A DNA stretch of 64,000 nucleotides, from NCBI RefSeq assembly GCF_000312365.2, contig NZ_HG003686.1, forward strand, positions 96,857-160,856, written 5' to 3'. Below, in pieces: positions 16,197 through 25,699 of the stretch. Below the pieces are notes generated by a model. That model ran no database searches. It was not told the origin of the DNA and saw only the letters and a list, made by a program, of their open reading frames with translations. The first letter of the stretch is position 1, and each line of letters opens with the position of its first letter. A program made the position numbers and the translations under genes. The stretch comes from Anaerococcus provencensis (GTDB taxonomy: Bacteria > Bacillota > Clostridia > Tissierellales > Peptoniphilaceae).

Positions 16197-19029
16197 GACC
16201 TATTCTTCAGTTGACTTAGGCAAAAGTGGTGTATACAAATATGCCGAGAGTGAGGATTTTGAAATCCTCCTCTTTGCCTATTCTATTGATGATGGAGAAG
16301 TTAAGGTAGTAGATTTGGCAAGTGGAGAGGTTATTCCTGAAGAAATATTATCAGCACTTAGTGATAAGAGTATAGAGAAGTGGGCCTTTAATGCGAACTT
16401 TGAAAGGGTGTGTCTATCTAGGTTTTTAGGTAAGAGACTAAAACCTCAAGGTTGGTATTGCACCATGATTTGGTCAGCCTATATAGGGTTACCTCTATCC
16501 CTTGAAAAAGTAGGAGAAGTTTTAAAACTAGATAAGCAAAAGATGAATGAAGGCAAGGCTCTTATAAGATATTTTTCTATTCCATGTAAACCAACTAAAA
16601 CCAATGGTATGAGGACAAGAAATCTACCCCATCACGATTTAGAAAAGTGGTCTACCTTTAAGGAATATAACCAAAGAGATGTGGAAACCGAAATGGCAAT
16701 TAAGAAAAAGCTATCAGCCTTTCCAATGCCTCATTCAGAATGGGAAAACTACTGGATAGACCAAAACATCAACGATAGAGGAATCTTAATTGATGAAGTT
16801 TTAGTTGATTCAGCTATTAAATTTGATGAGATATTACGAGAAGAAAATATGGACAGAGCCATAGAACTAACTGGTCTTGAGAATCCAAATTCTCCCTTAC
16901 AGCTTAAAGAATGGCTAAATAAAAAAGGCTTAGAGATAGATTCCTTAGCTAAAAAAGATGTAGAGTCTGCTCTTAAAAATACTGAGGGAGATATAAAAGA
17001 AGTATTGGAACTTAGACAAGAATTATCTAAGTCTTCAGTTAGGAAATATGATGCTATGAAAAATGTAAAGGGAAAAGACAAACGTGTGAGAGGGCTCCTT
17101 CAATTTTATGGGGCAAATCGTACAGGAAGATATTGTTTAACTGGAGATCACGAAGTTTTAACTGATAAAGGCTGGGTTAGACTTGATAAATGGAATGGAG
17201 GGAACATTGCTTGTTGGAATACCATAGGAGAAAAAATATCTTTTCAAAAGTCTGAAATGGTTAAGTTTCCATTCAGTGGACAAATGGTTTTCTATGAAGA
17301 TAAAAGAATATCTCAAATAAGCACAACTGAACACAAGATGTATTTTAAAAATCATTATAAGAGTGAGTGGAGAGTTGGAGAAATATCCGAGATGCTAAAT
17401 TATGCACATCCAGCTATTCCATTTACTGGATATAGACAAGTTCAGTCAAATTTAGATCATATTCAGCTTAGAGTTCTTATTATGATTCAAGCGGATGGAC
17501 ATTATACTGCAGAAGGAAATATAAAACTTTCTTTTTCAAAACTTAGAAAAGTTGAAAGATGTAAAAGTCTTTTGAGAAAAGCAGAAATTTGCTTTAATTT
17601 GAAAGAATACATGGATAAGTCAAAGAAAAGATATGTTTTTACTATCTACTCTAGACACCTACCTTTGTGGCTTAGAATGTTTGAAAACAAAACATTTGAC
17701 ACATGGCTATTTGATGAAAGTGCAGACGTGTTCTTTGATGAACTTGTTCATTGGGACGGATATCAAAGTGCTAAAAACAGCATTCAGTATTCTACAGTAA
17801 ATAGGAAAAATGCAGATATAATACAGGCCTTTGCTCATCTAAGTGGTAGAGCATGTCAAATGAGTATAAAGAAAAGATCGCAAGTTCATAACAATTGGCA
17901 AGATGCATATATATTAGACATTTGGTTAAGACCTAAAAACGCACATCAAATACAAAGAAAAGCAAAGAAAATAGACTATACGGGAATGGTCTACTGTGCT
18001 ATGACTCCAACAGGTTTCTTTTTAGTGAGGAGAAATGGAAGAGTATGGGTTACAGGAAATTCAGGACGTCTTATCCAGGTACAAAATTTGAGGAGAAATA
18101 ACCTACAAGATTTAGACCTTGCAAGAAGTCTTGTAAGAAATAAAGAATACGAAAGCTTAGAAATGCTTTATGACTCACCATCCGATGTGTTATCCCAACT
18201 GATAAGAACAGCCTTTATTCCAAAAGAGGGATGCCGATTTATAGTTTCCGATTTTTCAGCAATTGAAGCAAGAGTTCTAGCTTGGCTTGCGGGAGAAGAC
18301 TGGGTGCTTAATGCCTTTAAAAATGGAGAAGATATCTACTGCTCTACAGCAAGTCAGATGTTTGGTGTGCCTGTTGTAAAACATGGAGTAAATGGAGACT
18401 TAAGACAAAAAGGTAAGGTAGCAACGCTTGCTTGTGGTTATGGTGGCTCTGTGGGAGCGCTTAAGGCTATGGGTGCTATAGAAATGGGGCTATCTGAAGA
18501 TGAACTTCAATCAATAGTTGATTCCTGGCGAGAGGCTAATCCAAATATAGTGAGTCTTTGGTGGGACATAGATGCAGTCGTAAAAAGAGTTGTAAAGACT
18601 AGAATTAAAGAAAAATATAAGAATTTAGTTATTAGCTATGAGAAAGGCATCCTTTTCATAGAACTTCCTTCAAAAAGAAGATTAGTTTATCCAAAGGCAA
18701 AAATAGGAACGAATCGATTTGGTGGAGAATCAGTAGTCTATGAGGGAATCGTAGTAGGAAATAAATGGGACAAGATTGAATCCTATGGTGGAAAATTTGT
18801 AGAGAATATAGTTCAAGCCATCGCAAGAGATATTTTAGCTGAGGCTTTGATGAGACTTGAGGAAAAAGGATTTAATATCGTCATGCATATTCATGACGAA
18901 GTTGTTATAGAAAGTGATTCATCTAGCATAGAAGAAATAAATGAAATCATGTCCATAGTTCCTAGCTGGGCACCTGGACTTATCTTAGATGCAGATGGAT
19001 TTGAAAGTGAATTTTATAAAAAAGACTAA
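16171..19029 (+). CDS. Phage family A DNA polymerase interrupted by an intein
   Basis: 952 residues from ATG 16171 (a GTG three codons upstream is possible). Residues 1-~180 are a 3'-5' exonuclease domain (LSIDLETYSSVDL). The polymerase has motif A SDFSAIEARVLAWLAGE, motif B LRQKGKVATLACGYG and motif C MHIHDEVVIE. An in-frame intein of 309 residues (322-630) splits the conserved TGRY/SGRLIQVQNL segment; without it the enzyme is about 643 residues, normal for this phage family. It would copy the phage genome with the primase-helicase encoded downstream. Confidence 0.95.
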   Translation: MKRLSIDLETYSSVDLGKSGVYKYAESEDFEILLFAYSIDDGEVKVVDLASGEVIPEEILSALSDKSIEKWAFNANFERVCLSRFLGKRLKPQGWYCTMIWSAYIGLPLSLEKVGEVLKLDKQKMNEGKALIRYFSIPCKPTKTNGMRTRNLPHHDLEKWSTFKEYNQRDVETEMAIKKKLSAFPMPHSEWENYWIDQNINDRGILIDEVLVDSAIKFDEILREENMDRAIELTGLENPNSPLQLKEWLNKKGLEIDSLAKKDVESALKNTEGDIKEVLELRQELSKSSVRKYDAMKNVKGKDKRVRGLLQFYGANRTGRYCLTGDHEVLTDKGWVRLDKWNGGNIACWNTIGEKISFQKSEMVKFPFSGQMVFYEDKRISQISTTEHKMYFKNHYKSEWRVGEISEMLNYAHPAIPFTGYRQVQSNLDHIQLRVLIMIQADGHYTAEGNIKLSFSKLRKVERCKSLLRKAEICFNLKEYMDKSKKRYVFTIYSRHLPLWLRMFENKTFDTWLFDESADVFFDELVHWDGYQSAKNSIQYSTVNRKNADIIQAFAHLSGRACQMSIKKRSQVHNNWQDAYILDIWLRPKNAHQIQRKAKKIDYTGMVYCAMTPTGFFLVRRNGRVWVTGNSGRLIQVQNLRRNNLQDLDLARSLVRNKEYESLEMLYDSPSDVLSQLIRTAFIPKEGCRFIVSDFSAIEARVLAWLAGEDWVLNAFKNGEDIYCSTASQMFGVPVVKHGVNGDLRQKGKVATLACGYGGSVGALKAMGAIEMGLSEDELQSIVDSWREANPNIVSLWWDIDAVVKRVVKTRIKEKYKNLVISYEKGILFIELPSKRRLVYPKAKIGTNRFGGESVVYEGIVVGNKWDKIESYGGKFVENIVQAIARDILAEALMRLEEKGFNIVMHIHDEVVIESDSSSIEEINEIMSIVPSWAPGLILDADGFESEFYKKD
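17134..18060 (+). mobile_element. Intein with LAGLIDADG-type endonuclease region
   Basis: 309 codons. It begins with Cys (CLTGDHEVLTDKGWV, block A), has a block B TxxH as ISTTEHKMYF, and ends YCAMTPTGFFLVRRNGRV...VTGN before the +1 Ser of SGRLIQ. The C-terminal Asn is kept but the penultimate residue is Gly, not the common His. The middle holds a LAGLIDADG-like motif LIMIQADGHYT and a second WDGYQSA segment, so a homing endonuclease domain is present, perhaps degenerate. No frame break, so splicing is plausible. Confidence 0.93.
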
Positions 19030-19042
19030 TGGAGGGTTATTC

Positions 19043-19243
19043 ATGTTTTATGTTAAAGAAAAAATAAATGATGCCATGGAAGTAAGCATTGAAATAAATG
19101 ATGAGAATGTATTTTGCACCTGTCCAAAGTGTGGAAAAGAAGTTCGAGTCGATTTAGTTGAAGTATTGGAAGAGGGAGATTTAGTTTCTACCCAAGTTTG
19201 CTGTAATACTTGTAGTGAAACAATGAGTGGTATTTATGAATAA
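19043..19243 (+). CDS. Small zinc-ribbon protein
   Basis: 66 residues from an ATG with GGAGGG 9 bases upstream; the open frame continues back into the polymerase but that part is a shadow. Two cysteine pairs, CPKCGKEV (residues ~24-31) and CCNTC (~54-58), preceded by CTC, form a zinc ribbon. Function unknown; it sits in the replication module. Confidence 0.7.
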   Translation: MFYVKEKINDAMEVSIEINDENVFCTCPKCGKEVRVDLVEVLEEGDLVSTQVCCNTCSETMSGIYE

Positions 19244-19622
19244 GGAACTATACAACGGGAGTGGGTGCAAGGACCCCACTCCTTATCAAGCAATTAAAAA
19301 TGCAGAGAAGAGATACTATCCCCTGGTATATATCTGCAGTCCATTTTCTGGAGATGTAGAAAATAATGTAATCAAGGCACAGAAGTATTCTCGCTATGCT
19401 TTAGATGAAGGAAATATTCCCATCGCACCACATCTTTTATTTCCTCAGTTTATGAGTGATGAAAGTGAGAGAAGACTTGCCATGCATTTTAATTATGTCC
19501 TTCTTGGAAAATGTGAAGAAGTATGGGTCTTTGGTGACAAGATAAGTCCTGGAATGGCTGAAGAAATAAAGATTGCTGAGAAGAGAAAAATGAAGATTCG
19601 CTATATAAAGGAGGTATCCTAA
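19236..19622 (+). CDS. DUF4406-like / nucleoside deoxyribosyltransferase-fold protein
   Basis: 128 residues from ATG 19236 (GTG 19227 also in frame). YICSPFSGDVENNVIKAQKY, APHLLFPQFM and VWVFGDKISPGMAEEIKIAE match DUF4406-type phage proteins related to nucleoside 2-deoxyribosyltransferases: a nucleotide loop (SPFSG) and a Gly-Met-Ala-Glu segment. A role in nucleotide salvage or base modification is an inference. It overlaps the zinc-ribbon gene by 8 bases. Confidence 0.75.
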   Translation: MNKELYNGSGCKDPTPYQAIKNAEKRYYPLVYICSPFSGDVENNVIKAQKYSRYALDEGNIPIAPHLLFPQFMSDESERRLAMHFNYVLLGKCEEVWVFGDKISPGMAEEIKIAEKRKMKIRYIKEVS

Positions 19623-21824
19623 TTGAAAATATACACCTCGAATTTAATAGGAGTGGAGTCAAATTGTGTTTATCTAAATGAGATGGATGCAGTAGATGTT
19701 AGGTCATTTGAGGAAGCAGCAAGTTTTGACCATGTAATGGCTAAGTATAAAAATTCCTACAGGTCCAACGATAATTTTATAGAGTCAGAATGTGTTCCCA
19801 TGGATATAGACAACGACCATTCAGAAAATCCAGATGATTGGATTTCAGCTAATGATTTAAAGAGAATATTTGATGGAGTTAAATTTGCCATAGTTTACAG
19901 CAGAAACCATAGAAAAGAAAAAAATGGAAAAGCTGCAAGACCAAGAATGCACATATATTTTCCAATTCCTAAGATCACAAATTTAGCTGAATATGTAGGA
20001 ATAAAAGAAAGCTTGGCGGAGGCTTATACTTTCTTTGATGGAAATGCCTTAGATGGAGCGAGATTTTTCTTTGGAGTTAAGAATCCTGCCGTTGAAATAG
20101 TTAGGGGAAGGAAATATATAACTGATATTCTAAAAGATGACTTTGAGGATTTTGATAATTCTCAAGACTTGATTCAGCAAGGCTCTAGAAATTCAACTAT
20201 GAACCATTTTGCTGGTAGGATTTTAATTCGATATGGAAATACAGATGAGGCAAGAGAACTATTCGATAAAAAAGCCAGCCTTTGTTCTCCACCACTAGAA
20301 GATGAGGAGTTAGAACAAATATGGAAGTCAGCTTGTAAGTTTTATAAAAAGGTGGCGGCGAGTGAAGATTATGTACCACCTGAAGAATACAATGAAAGGT
20401 ATGAGGAATATAAGCCTGAGAAACTTACAGATATAGCAATGGCTGAAATCTTTACTAAGCACAACAAAGGTAAAGCTATCTACACCATATCTCAAGGCTG
20501 GCTTTATTGGACGGGCAAGAAGTGGGAAGATTCTGAGCTAAAAGTAATGAGTCTTTATATGGAGACTGCCAAAAAAGTTTTAGAAAACGCAAGCATTGAA
20601 TTTAAAGAGACCTATCAAGAATTAGCAGATGCAGAAATGATGGGAAATAAGGAAGAAAAAGTACAAGCAAAGTTAAAAGTAAATACTGCAAAAGCCTATC
20701 TTAATTTTGCTAAAAAGATGAACGACCACGGAAAAGTATCTGGAATATTAAAACTAGCCAAGTCTTTGTTAGAAGTTAAAAATGAAAAACTTGATGCAGA
20801 TGCTTTTATTTTAAATACACCTGTTGGAGTTATTGATTTAAAAACAAGTGAAATAAAAGAGCATGACCCGTCTTACTATTGCACGAAGATTACTGCCCTA
20901 GCTCCAAGTAAGGATAATATGGATATGTGGATAGATACTTTAAGGGATGTAACTGGTGGAGATGATGAGTTTATTAATTTCTTAAAGTTCCATGCAGGGT
21001 CTACATTAATAGGTCATGTTTATGAAGAAGCACTCCTTATAGCTTACGGAGATGGAGGAAATGGAAAGTCTACTGTTTTTAATTCAGAGGCTCACGTTCT
21101 TGGAGACTATGCAGGTAAAATCCCAGCTGAGTCTTTAACAACAAGAGCAAAGAATGTGAAGGTTGATCTTGCAGAGTTATGTGGTAAGAGATTTATTCTA
21201 GCCTCTGAAACAGAAGAGGGTCAAAGACTGTCAAGTTCTATGTTAAAGCAGATAGCAAGTGTTGATGATATTTCAGCAGAAAGAAAATACTATGCACCCT
21301 TTTCATTTACGCCAACACATTCTACTATTCTCTATACAAACCATCTACCAAAGGTGGGCTCTAATGATCGAGGAACCTGGAGAAGAATTGTGGTGGCTCC
21401 ATTTTCTATTGCCATTAAAAATCCTAAGACAGACTATATAGATAAGCTTATAGAAAAAGCAGGAGGAGCAATTCTACAGTGGATGATTGAAGGAGCAAAA
21501 GAATATATAGATGCAGGCTTTAAATATCCAAAATGTAATGTCGTAGATGATGCTAAAAGTTCATATAAAGAAGAAAATGACTGGATAAACCATTTTATTT
21601 CAGATAAATGCATAAAAGGAACAAATTATAAAGAAATGAGTGCAAGGTTATATCAAGTTTATCGTGAGTGGGCTGGTTCAAATGGAGAATATATTAGAAA
21701 CAATAGAGATTTTTCACGAGCCCTTATAGCAGAAGGTTATGAAAAGAAAAGGACAAATAGGGGAATTGAATGGGGTGGTATAACCATCAATGATTTAATG
21801 GAGTCGGAAGACGACTTTTTATAA
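19623..21824 (+). CDS. Phage primase-helicase, P4/D5 family
   Basis: 733 residues from TTG with AAGGAGG 9 bases upstream. N terminus (residues ~1-170): archaeo-eukaryotic primase-like part with the DxD pair in VPMDIDNDHSENPDDW. Middle (~175-245): PriCT-like helical region RNSTMNHFAGRILIRYGNTD. C terminus: D5_N plus superfamily 3 helicase with Walker A GDGGNGKST (residues ~477-485), Walker B region and arginine finger HSTILYTNHLPKVGSNDRGT. It should prime and unwind at the phage origin, possibly in the structured gap directly downstream. Confidence 0.92.
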   Translation: MKIYTSNLIGVESNCVYLNEMDAVDVRSFEEAASFDHVMAKYKNSYRSNDNFIESECVPMDIDNDHSENPDDWISANDLKRIFDGVKFAIVYSRNHRKEKNGKAARPRMHIYFPIPKITNLAEYVGIKESLAEAYTFFDGNALDGARFFFGVKNPAVEIVRGRKYITDILKDDFEDFDNSQDLIQQGSRNSTMNHFAGRILIRYGNTDEARELFDKKASLCSPPLEDEELEQIWKSACKFYKKVAASEDYVPPEEYNERYEEYKPEKLTDIAMAEIFTKHNKGKAIYTISQGWLYWTGKKWEDSELKVMSLYMETAKKVLENASIEFKETYQELADAEMMGNKEEKVQAKLKVNTAKAYLNFAKKMNDHGKVSGILKLAKSLLEVKNEKLDADAFILNTPVGVIDLKTSEIKEHDPSYYCTKITALAPSKDNMDMWIDTLRDVTGGDDEFINFLKFHAGSTLIGHVYEEALLIAYGDGGNGKSTVFNSEAHVLGDYAGKIPAESLTTRAKNVKVDLAELCGKRFILASETEEGQRLSSSMLKQIASVDDISAERKYYAPFSFTPTHSTILYTNHLPKVGSNDRGTWRRIVVAPFSIAIKNPKTDYIDKLIEKAGGAILQWMIEGAKEYIDAGFKYPKCNVVDDAKSSYKEENDWINHFISDKCIKGTNYKEMSARLYQVYREWAGSNGEYIRNNRDFSRALIAEGYEKKRTNRGIEWGGITINDLMESEDDFL

Positions 21825-22000
21825 ATGCATCTTAGTGTAGCATTTATAGGCTAAATAAAGATGATTGCATAGAAAAAAGTTTTTCTTAATTAATGAAAAG
21901 TGCATACACTAAACTACAAAAAGACATGACTATTTACACTTGACTTAACACTGAAATGGCTTAATATACGCATTTTGTATGGTGTGAATAGTCATAGCCT
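21822..22000 (+). other. Structured AT-rich gap: candidate phage origin or regulatory RNA
   Basis: This gene-free gap after the primase holds ATAAATGC/GCATTTAT (21823-21848) as one hairpin and a near-perfect 15-base inverted repeat, CATGACTATTTACAC (21925-21939) with GTGTGAATAGTCATA (21982-21996), enclosing 42 bases. A TTGACT at 21939-21944 region may be a -35 element. No open frame of note. The position next to the primase-helicase suggests an origin; a riboregulator is the alternative. Confidence 0.4.
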
Positions 22001-22088
22001 ACTTTCTTTTATATATTATTTTTATTCTCTCGTGTAAAAGGTTTATATATAGCTACACTATACAACACTTTAGAAAAATGGAGGATTT

Positions 22089-22346
22089 ATGAATTTCTAT
22101 AACTACATGATGAAAAATCACTTAAATGAAAAGTCTCCAAGAGGAGATTTAGCAAGAGATATGAAGGAAGATAGAGACTTTCCTAAAAATAAAACAGGGA
22201 AATTTAAGGGCTGGAAAAGACTGATTAAAAATTATTTAAAAAGCCAGGGTGCTTGTTATGATTGTATGATGGCTTTTGAAAAAGCATGGAAGGAGTATGA
22301 AAATTGCGAGAGAAAGATATTGAATCTGCCCTTGTTAAAAGAGTAA
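22089..22346 (+). CDS. YozE-like SAM-fold protein
   Basis: 85 residues with GGAGG before the ATG. FYNYMMKNHLNEKSPRGDLA followed by RDMKEDRDFPKN matches the YozE/DUF1250 sterile-alpha-motif-like family, with C-terminal CYDCMMAFEKAWKEYE. The family has no settled function; it is frequent in Firmicute phages and genomes. It overlaps the VRR-NUC gene by 43 bases. Confidence 0.75.
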   Translation: MNFYNYMMKNHLNEKSPRGDLARDMKEDRDFPKNKTGKFKGWKRLIKNYLKSQGACYDCMMAFEKAWKEYENCERKILNLPLLKE

Positions 22347-22585
22347 AAGAGAATAAGGGTCTATGTCTTAAGTTTACATCTCCATCAATGACGGGAATAC
22401 CAGACAGGATAATACTTCTACCTAAAGGAAAGATTGGATTTGTGGAAACAAAAAGACCTGGAGGAGAACCAAGACCAATTCAGAAAAAGAGAATAAGACA
22501 ATTTAAAAACTTAGGTTTTAAGGTTTATGTTCTTGACTCAAAAGAAAACATTGATGGAATAATAAATAGAATCGGAGGTAACTAA
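22304..22585 (+). CDS. VRR-NUC domain nuclease
   Basis: 93 residues from TTG with AAGGAG at 22290. The minimal VRR-NUC fold is complete: E in EKDIESALVKRV, GIPDRIILLP (catalytic Asp), VETKRPGG (E-x-K) and Q in PIQKKRIRQF. These PD-(D/E)XK enzymes resolve branched DNA. The next gene is the SNF2 helicase, a standard phage pair. Confidence 0.92.
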   Translation: MREKDIESALVKRVKENKGLCLKFTSPSMTGIPDRIILLPKGKIGFVETKRPGGEPRPIQKKRIRQFKNLGFKVYVLDSKENIDGIINRIGGN

Positions 22586-23932
<1,347 letters not shown>

Positions 23933-24025
23933 TGTCATAGATTGTCACTATCAAAATTTGCTAAGATTAATGCAAGAGAAGAAGTTATATGGATAACTTA
24001 CCTCAAAAACGTATGGAGGTAAGAA

Positions 24026-24427
24026 ATGAATGCAAAAGAATATTTAAAACAAGCTTTTTATTTAGACAAGAGAATAAACTCAAAGCTGGAGCAAGTTGAA
24101 TCACTCAACGCTCTAGCAACAAAAGCTACATCCACCTTATCAGATATGCCTAAGAGTCCTAATCGAGGATCATCAAAACTTGAAGATACTATCGTAAAGA
24201 TTGTAGATCTCCAAGAAGAAATCAATAAGGATATAGATAAGTTGGTGGATTTAAAGAAAGAAATCGTAAGAACAATAAAAAAGATTGAAGATAAAGAACT
24301 TCAAGTCGTTTTAGAAAAAAGATATCTTTGTTTTGAATCTTGGGAGAAGATAGCAGTTGAAATGAATTACTCAATTCAGCATATTTTTAGATTGCATAGT
24401 AAGGCTTTAAAAAATATAGAAGTATAA
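24026..24427 (+). CDS. DUF1492-type late regulator (sigma-like)
   Basis: 133 residues, ATG with GGAGG. Coiled-coil N terminus (LKQAFYLDKRINSKLEQVES) and C-terminal HTH LEKRYLCFESWEKIAVEMNY-SIQHIFRLHSKAL, as in DUF1492/ArpU-like phage transcription regulators that precede the packaging genes. It probably switches on late genes. Confidence 0.8.
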   Translation: MNAKEYLKQAFYLDKRINSKLEQVESLNALATKATSTLSDMPKSPNRGSSKLEDTIVKIVDLQEEINKDIDKLVDLKKEIVRTIKKIEDKELQVVLEKRYLCFESWEKIAVEMNYSIQHIFRLHSKALKNIEV

Positions 24428-24458
24428 AAAATCGGGTGACGCATAAATGCATCACCCG
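24424..24458 (-). terminator. Terminator of the toxin-antitoxin operon
   Basis: CGGGTGA-GCAT pairs with ATGC-TCACCCG (24433-24458). On the minus strand it is followed by a run of T (24426-24430 as A on +), so it stops the leftward operon just before the DUF1492 gene end. Confidence 0.85.
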
Positions 24459-24501
24459 CAAAACTTCGTTTTCAATTCGTGTTTTTATTATAGTATTAAA
24501 T

Positions 24502-24768
24502 TTAAAACTTGTCCAGGATATCGTGGTGTCCAATATCTAAAAGAAATATCAATTCATTATTTTCATAGAACCAAATAATGCGAATATCCATGTTAACAGA
24601 AGACTCCCATATTCCATCTGTACCTTGTATTTTCTTAGTTCTTAAAGATGGATGGGTAGGATTTTCTACGAAAAATTTAAGTTTCTTTTTCGTTTGTTTC
24701 TTTTCAGTATCAGATAGTTTTTTGTAATGTTTTTTAAAGGCTTTCGAATAAGCAATTTTATAGGACAT
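24502..24768 (-). CDS. Type II toxin, RelE/YafQ family
   Basis: 88 residues: YSKAFKKHYKKLSDTEKKQT, LRTKKIQGTDGIWESSVNMD, IRIIWFYENNELIFLLDIGHHDILDK. This is the RelE/YafQ fold of ribosome-dependent mRNA interferases, with the C-terminal His pair as in YafQ-like enzymes. It overlaps the antitoxin gene by one base and shares its promoter. It sits against the direction of the phage genes, an addiction or phage-defence insertion. Confidence 0.9.
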   Translation of the reverse strand: MSYKIAYSKAFKKHYKKLSDTEKKQTKKKLKFFVENPTHPSLRTKKIQGTDGIWESSVNMDIRIIWFYENNELIFLLDIGHHDILDKF

Positions 24769-25025
24769 TACTTGTCTAACTCTTCGAATAGAGAGTCGAT
24801 AGAATCAAAAACAGGTTGAGTCCCATTTTTTATAGATTCTTTAATTTCTTTTACTTCAGCTTTTAAATTTTTTATGACGTGTTCTGGATAGATTGCAACT
24901 GGAACGAGTACAATTTTTCCGTTATCTTCTATGACTTCAAATTGATCGCCTTGATTTAATTCCATAGAGTTTACTATGTCTTTTGGTATAGTAACTTGTG
25001 ATTTAGCTTTTAGTTCAACCAACAT
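24768..25025 (-). CDS. Antitoxin, AbrB/MazE-type DNA-binding domain
   Basis: 85 residues. The N terminus KAKSQVTIPKDIVNSMELNQ followed by GDQFEVIEDNGKIVLVPV is a swapped-hairpin AbrB domain. The C-terminal helix (residues ~50-85) should wrap the toxin. An AGGAGG site precedes the ATG. The protein likely represses the operon through the 11-bp palindrome over the promoter. Confidence 0.9.
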   Translation of the reverse strand: MLVELKAKSQVTIPKDIVNSMELNQGDQFEVIEDNGKIVLVPVAIYPEHVIKNLKAEVKEIKESIKNGTQPVFDSIDSLFEELDK

Positions 25026-25037
25026 AACAAAACCTCC

Positions 25038-25095
25038 TTAGTTAGAAATTCATACTTTCTAACTAAATTATATTTTCTTCTGAGAAAAAAGTCAA
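25038..25095 (-). promoter_or_regulatory. Promoter and operator of the toxin-antitoxin operon
   Basis: Read leftward: -35 TTGACT (25095-25090), 17-base spacer, -10 TATAAT (25072-25067), then a perfect palindrome TTAGTTAGAAA / TTTCTAACTAA (25066-25056 and 25048-25038) around 7 bases. The operator starts at the base after the -10 box, so binding would block transcription. Confidence 0.85.
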
Positions 25096-25214
25096 GTGGA
25101 GAGTAAAGTTGATAGAATGAGAGTAAGTAGTTGTAGTATAGTTAGAATAGCAAAAGAATAATAAAACGAGCCTTGGAGATTAAATCTTCAGGGCTTTCTT
25201 TATGGAGTGATAAA

Positions 25215-25574
25215 GTGCCAAGTAAACCAAAGAGACCATGTTCACATCCAGGTTGTCCTGAATTAGTTGACGGACGATTCTGCAAGAAACATGAGAAAGA
25301 ATACAACAGAAACTATGAAAAATATAAAAGAGATCCTAGAACTCATAAGCGTTATGGAAAAGCATGGAGACTTATAAGAAAAAGATATGTAGCAGAGCAT
25401 CCACTTTGTGAGATGTGTTTAAAAGAAAATAGAATGACAAAGGTAGAGGAAGTACATCACATACTTCCTCTTTCTCGTGGTGGAACTAATGACGAAGACA
25501 ATCTTATGAGTCTTTGTAAATCTTGTCACTCAAAGATTCATGCTGAGCGCGGAGATAGATTCGGACGAGAATAG
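25215..25574 (+). CDS. Phage HNH endonuclease next to terminase
   Basis: 119 residues from GTG 25215 (GGAGTG upstream); the open frame extends to 25173 but VPSKPKRPCSHPGCPEL is the usual beginning. Zinc cysteines CSHPGC, C...H and CEMC...CKSC flank the HNH core VEEVHHILPLSRGGTNDEDN and LMSLCKSCHSKIH. Such HNH proteins directly before the small terminase act with terminase in cos cleavage. Confidence 0.93.
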   Translation: MPSKPKRPCSHPGCPELVDGRFCKKHEKEYNRNYEKYKRDPRTHKRYGKAWRLIRKRYVAEHPLCEMCLKENRMTKVEEVHHILPLSRGGTNDEDNLMSLCKSCHSKIHAERGDRFGRE

Positions 25575-25576
25575 TT

Positions 25577-25686
25577 TTGAGAGAGGGGGAGTCTTAATCT
25601 CTACTACTGAATTTTCTACCAACGGTGCCGCCCTCTCACGCACAAAAAAACGGGTTCAAAGACCCTATTAAAGAAGATGATGAATT
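25577..25686 (+). other. Candidate cos region
   Basis: Between HNH and small terminase lies GAGAGGGGGAGTC, AATCTCTAC, a GTGCCGCCCTCTCACGCAC block and a poly-A stretch. The block is the most GC-rich in the area and the gene position fits cos sites of HNH-bearing phages. No cleavage site can be read from sequence alone. Confidence 0.35.
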
Positions 25687-25699
25687 AGGAGGTGATACT

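Noticed and set aside
16162..19029. Polymerase read as two genes or as containing a group I intron
   Set aside because: The frame is open throughout and the insert has intein blocks at both ends, so a protein intein is sufficient.
24433..24458. Hairpin as terminator of the + strand DUF1492 gene
   Set aside because: The T-run follows the stem only on the minus strand, so it serves the toxin-antitoxin operon.
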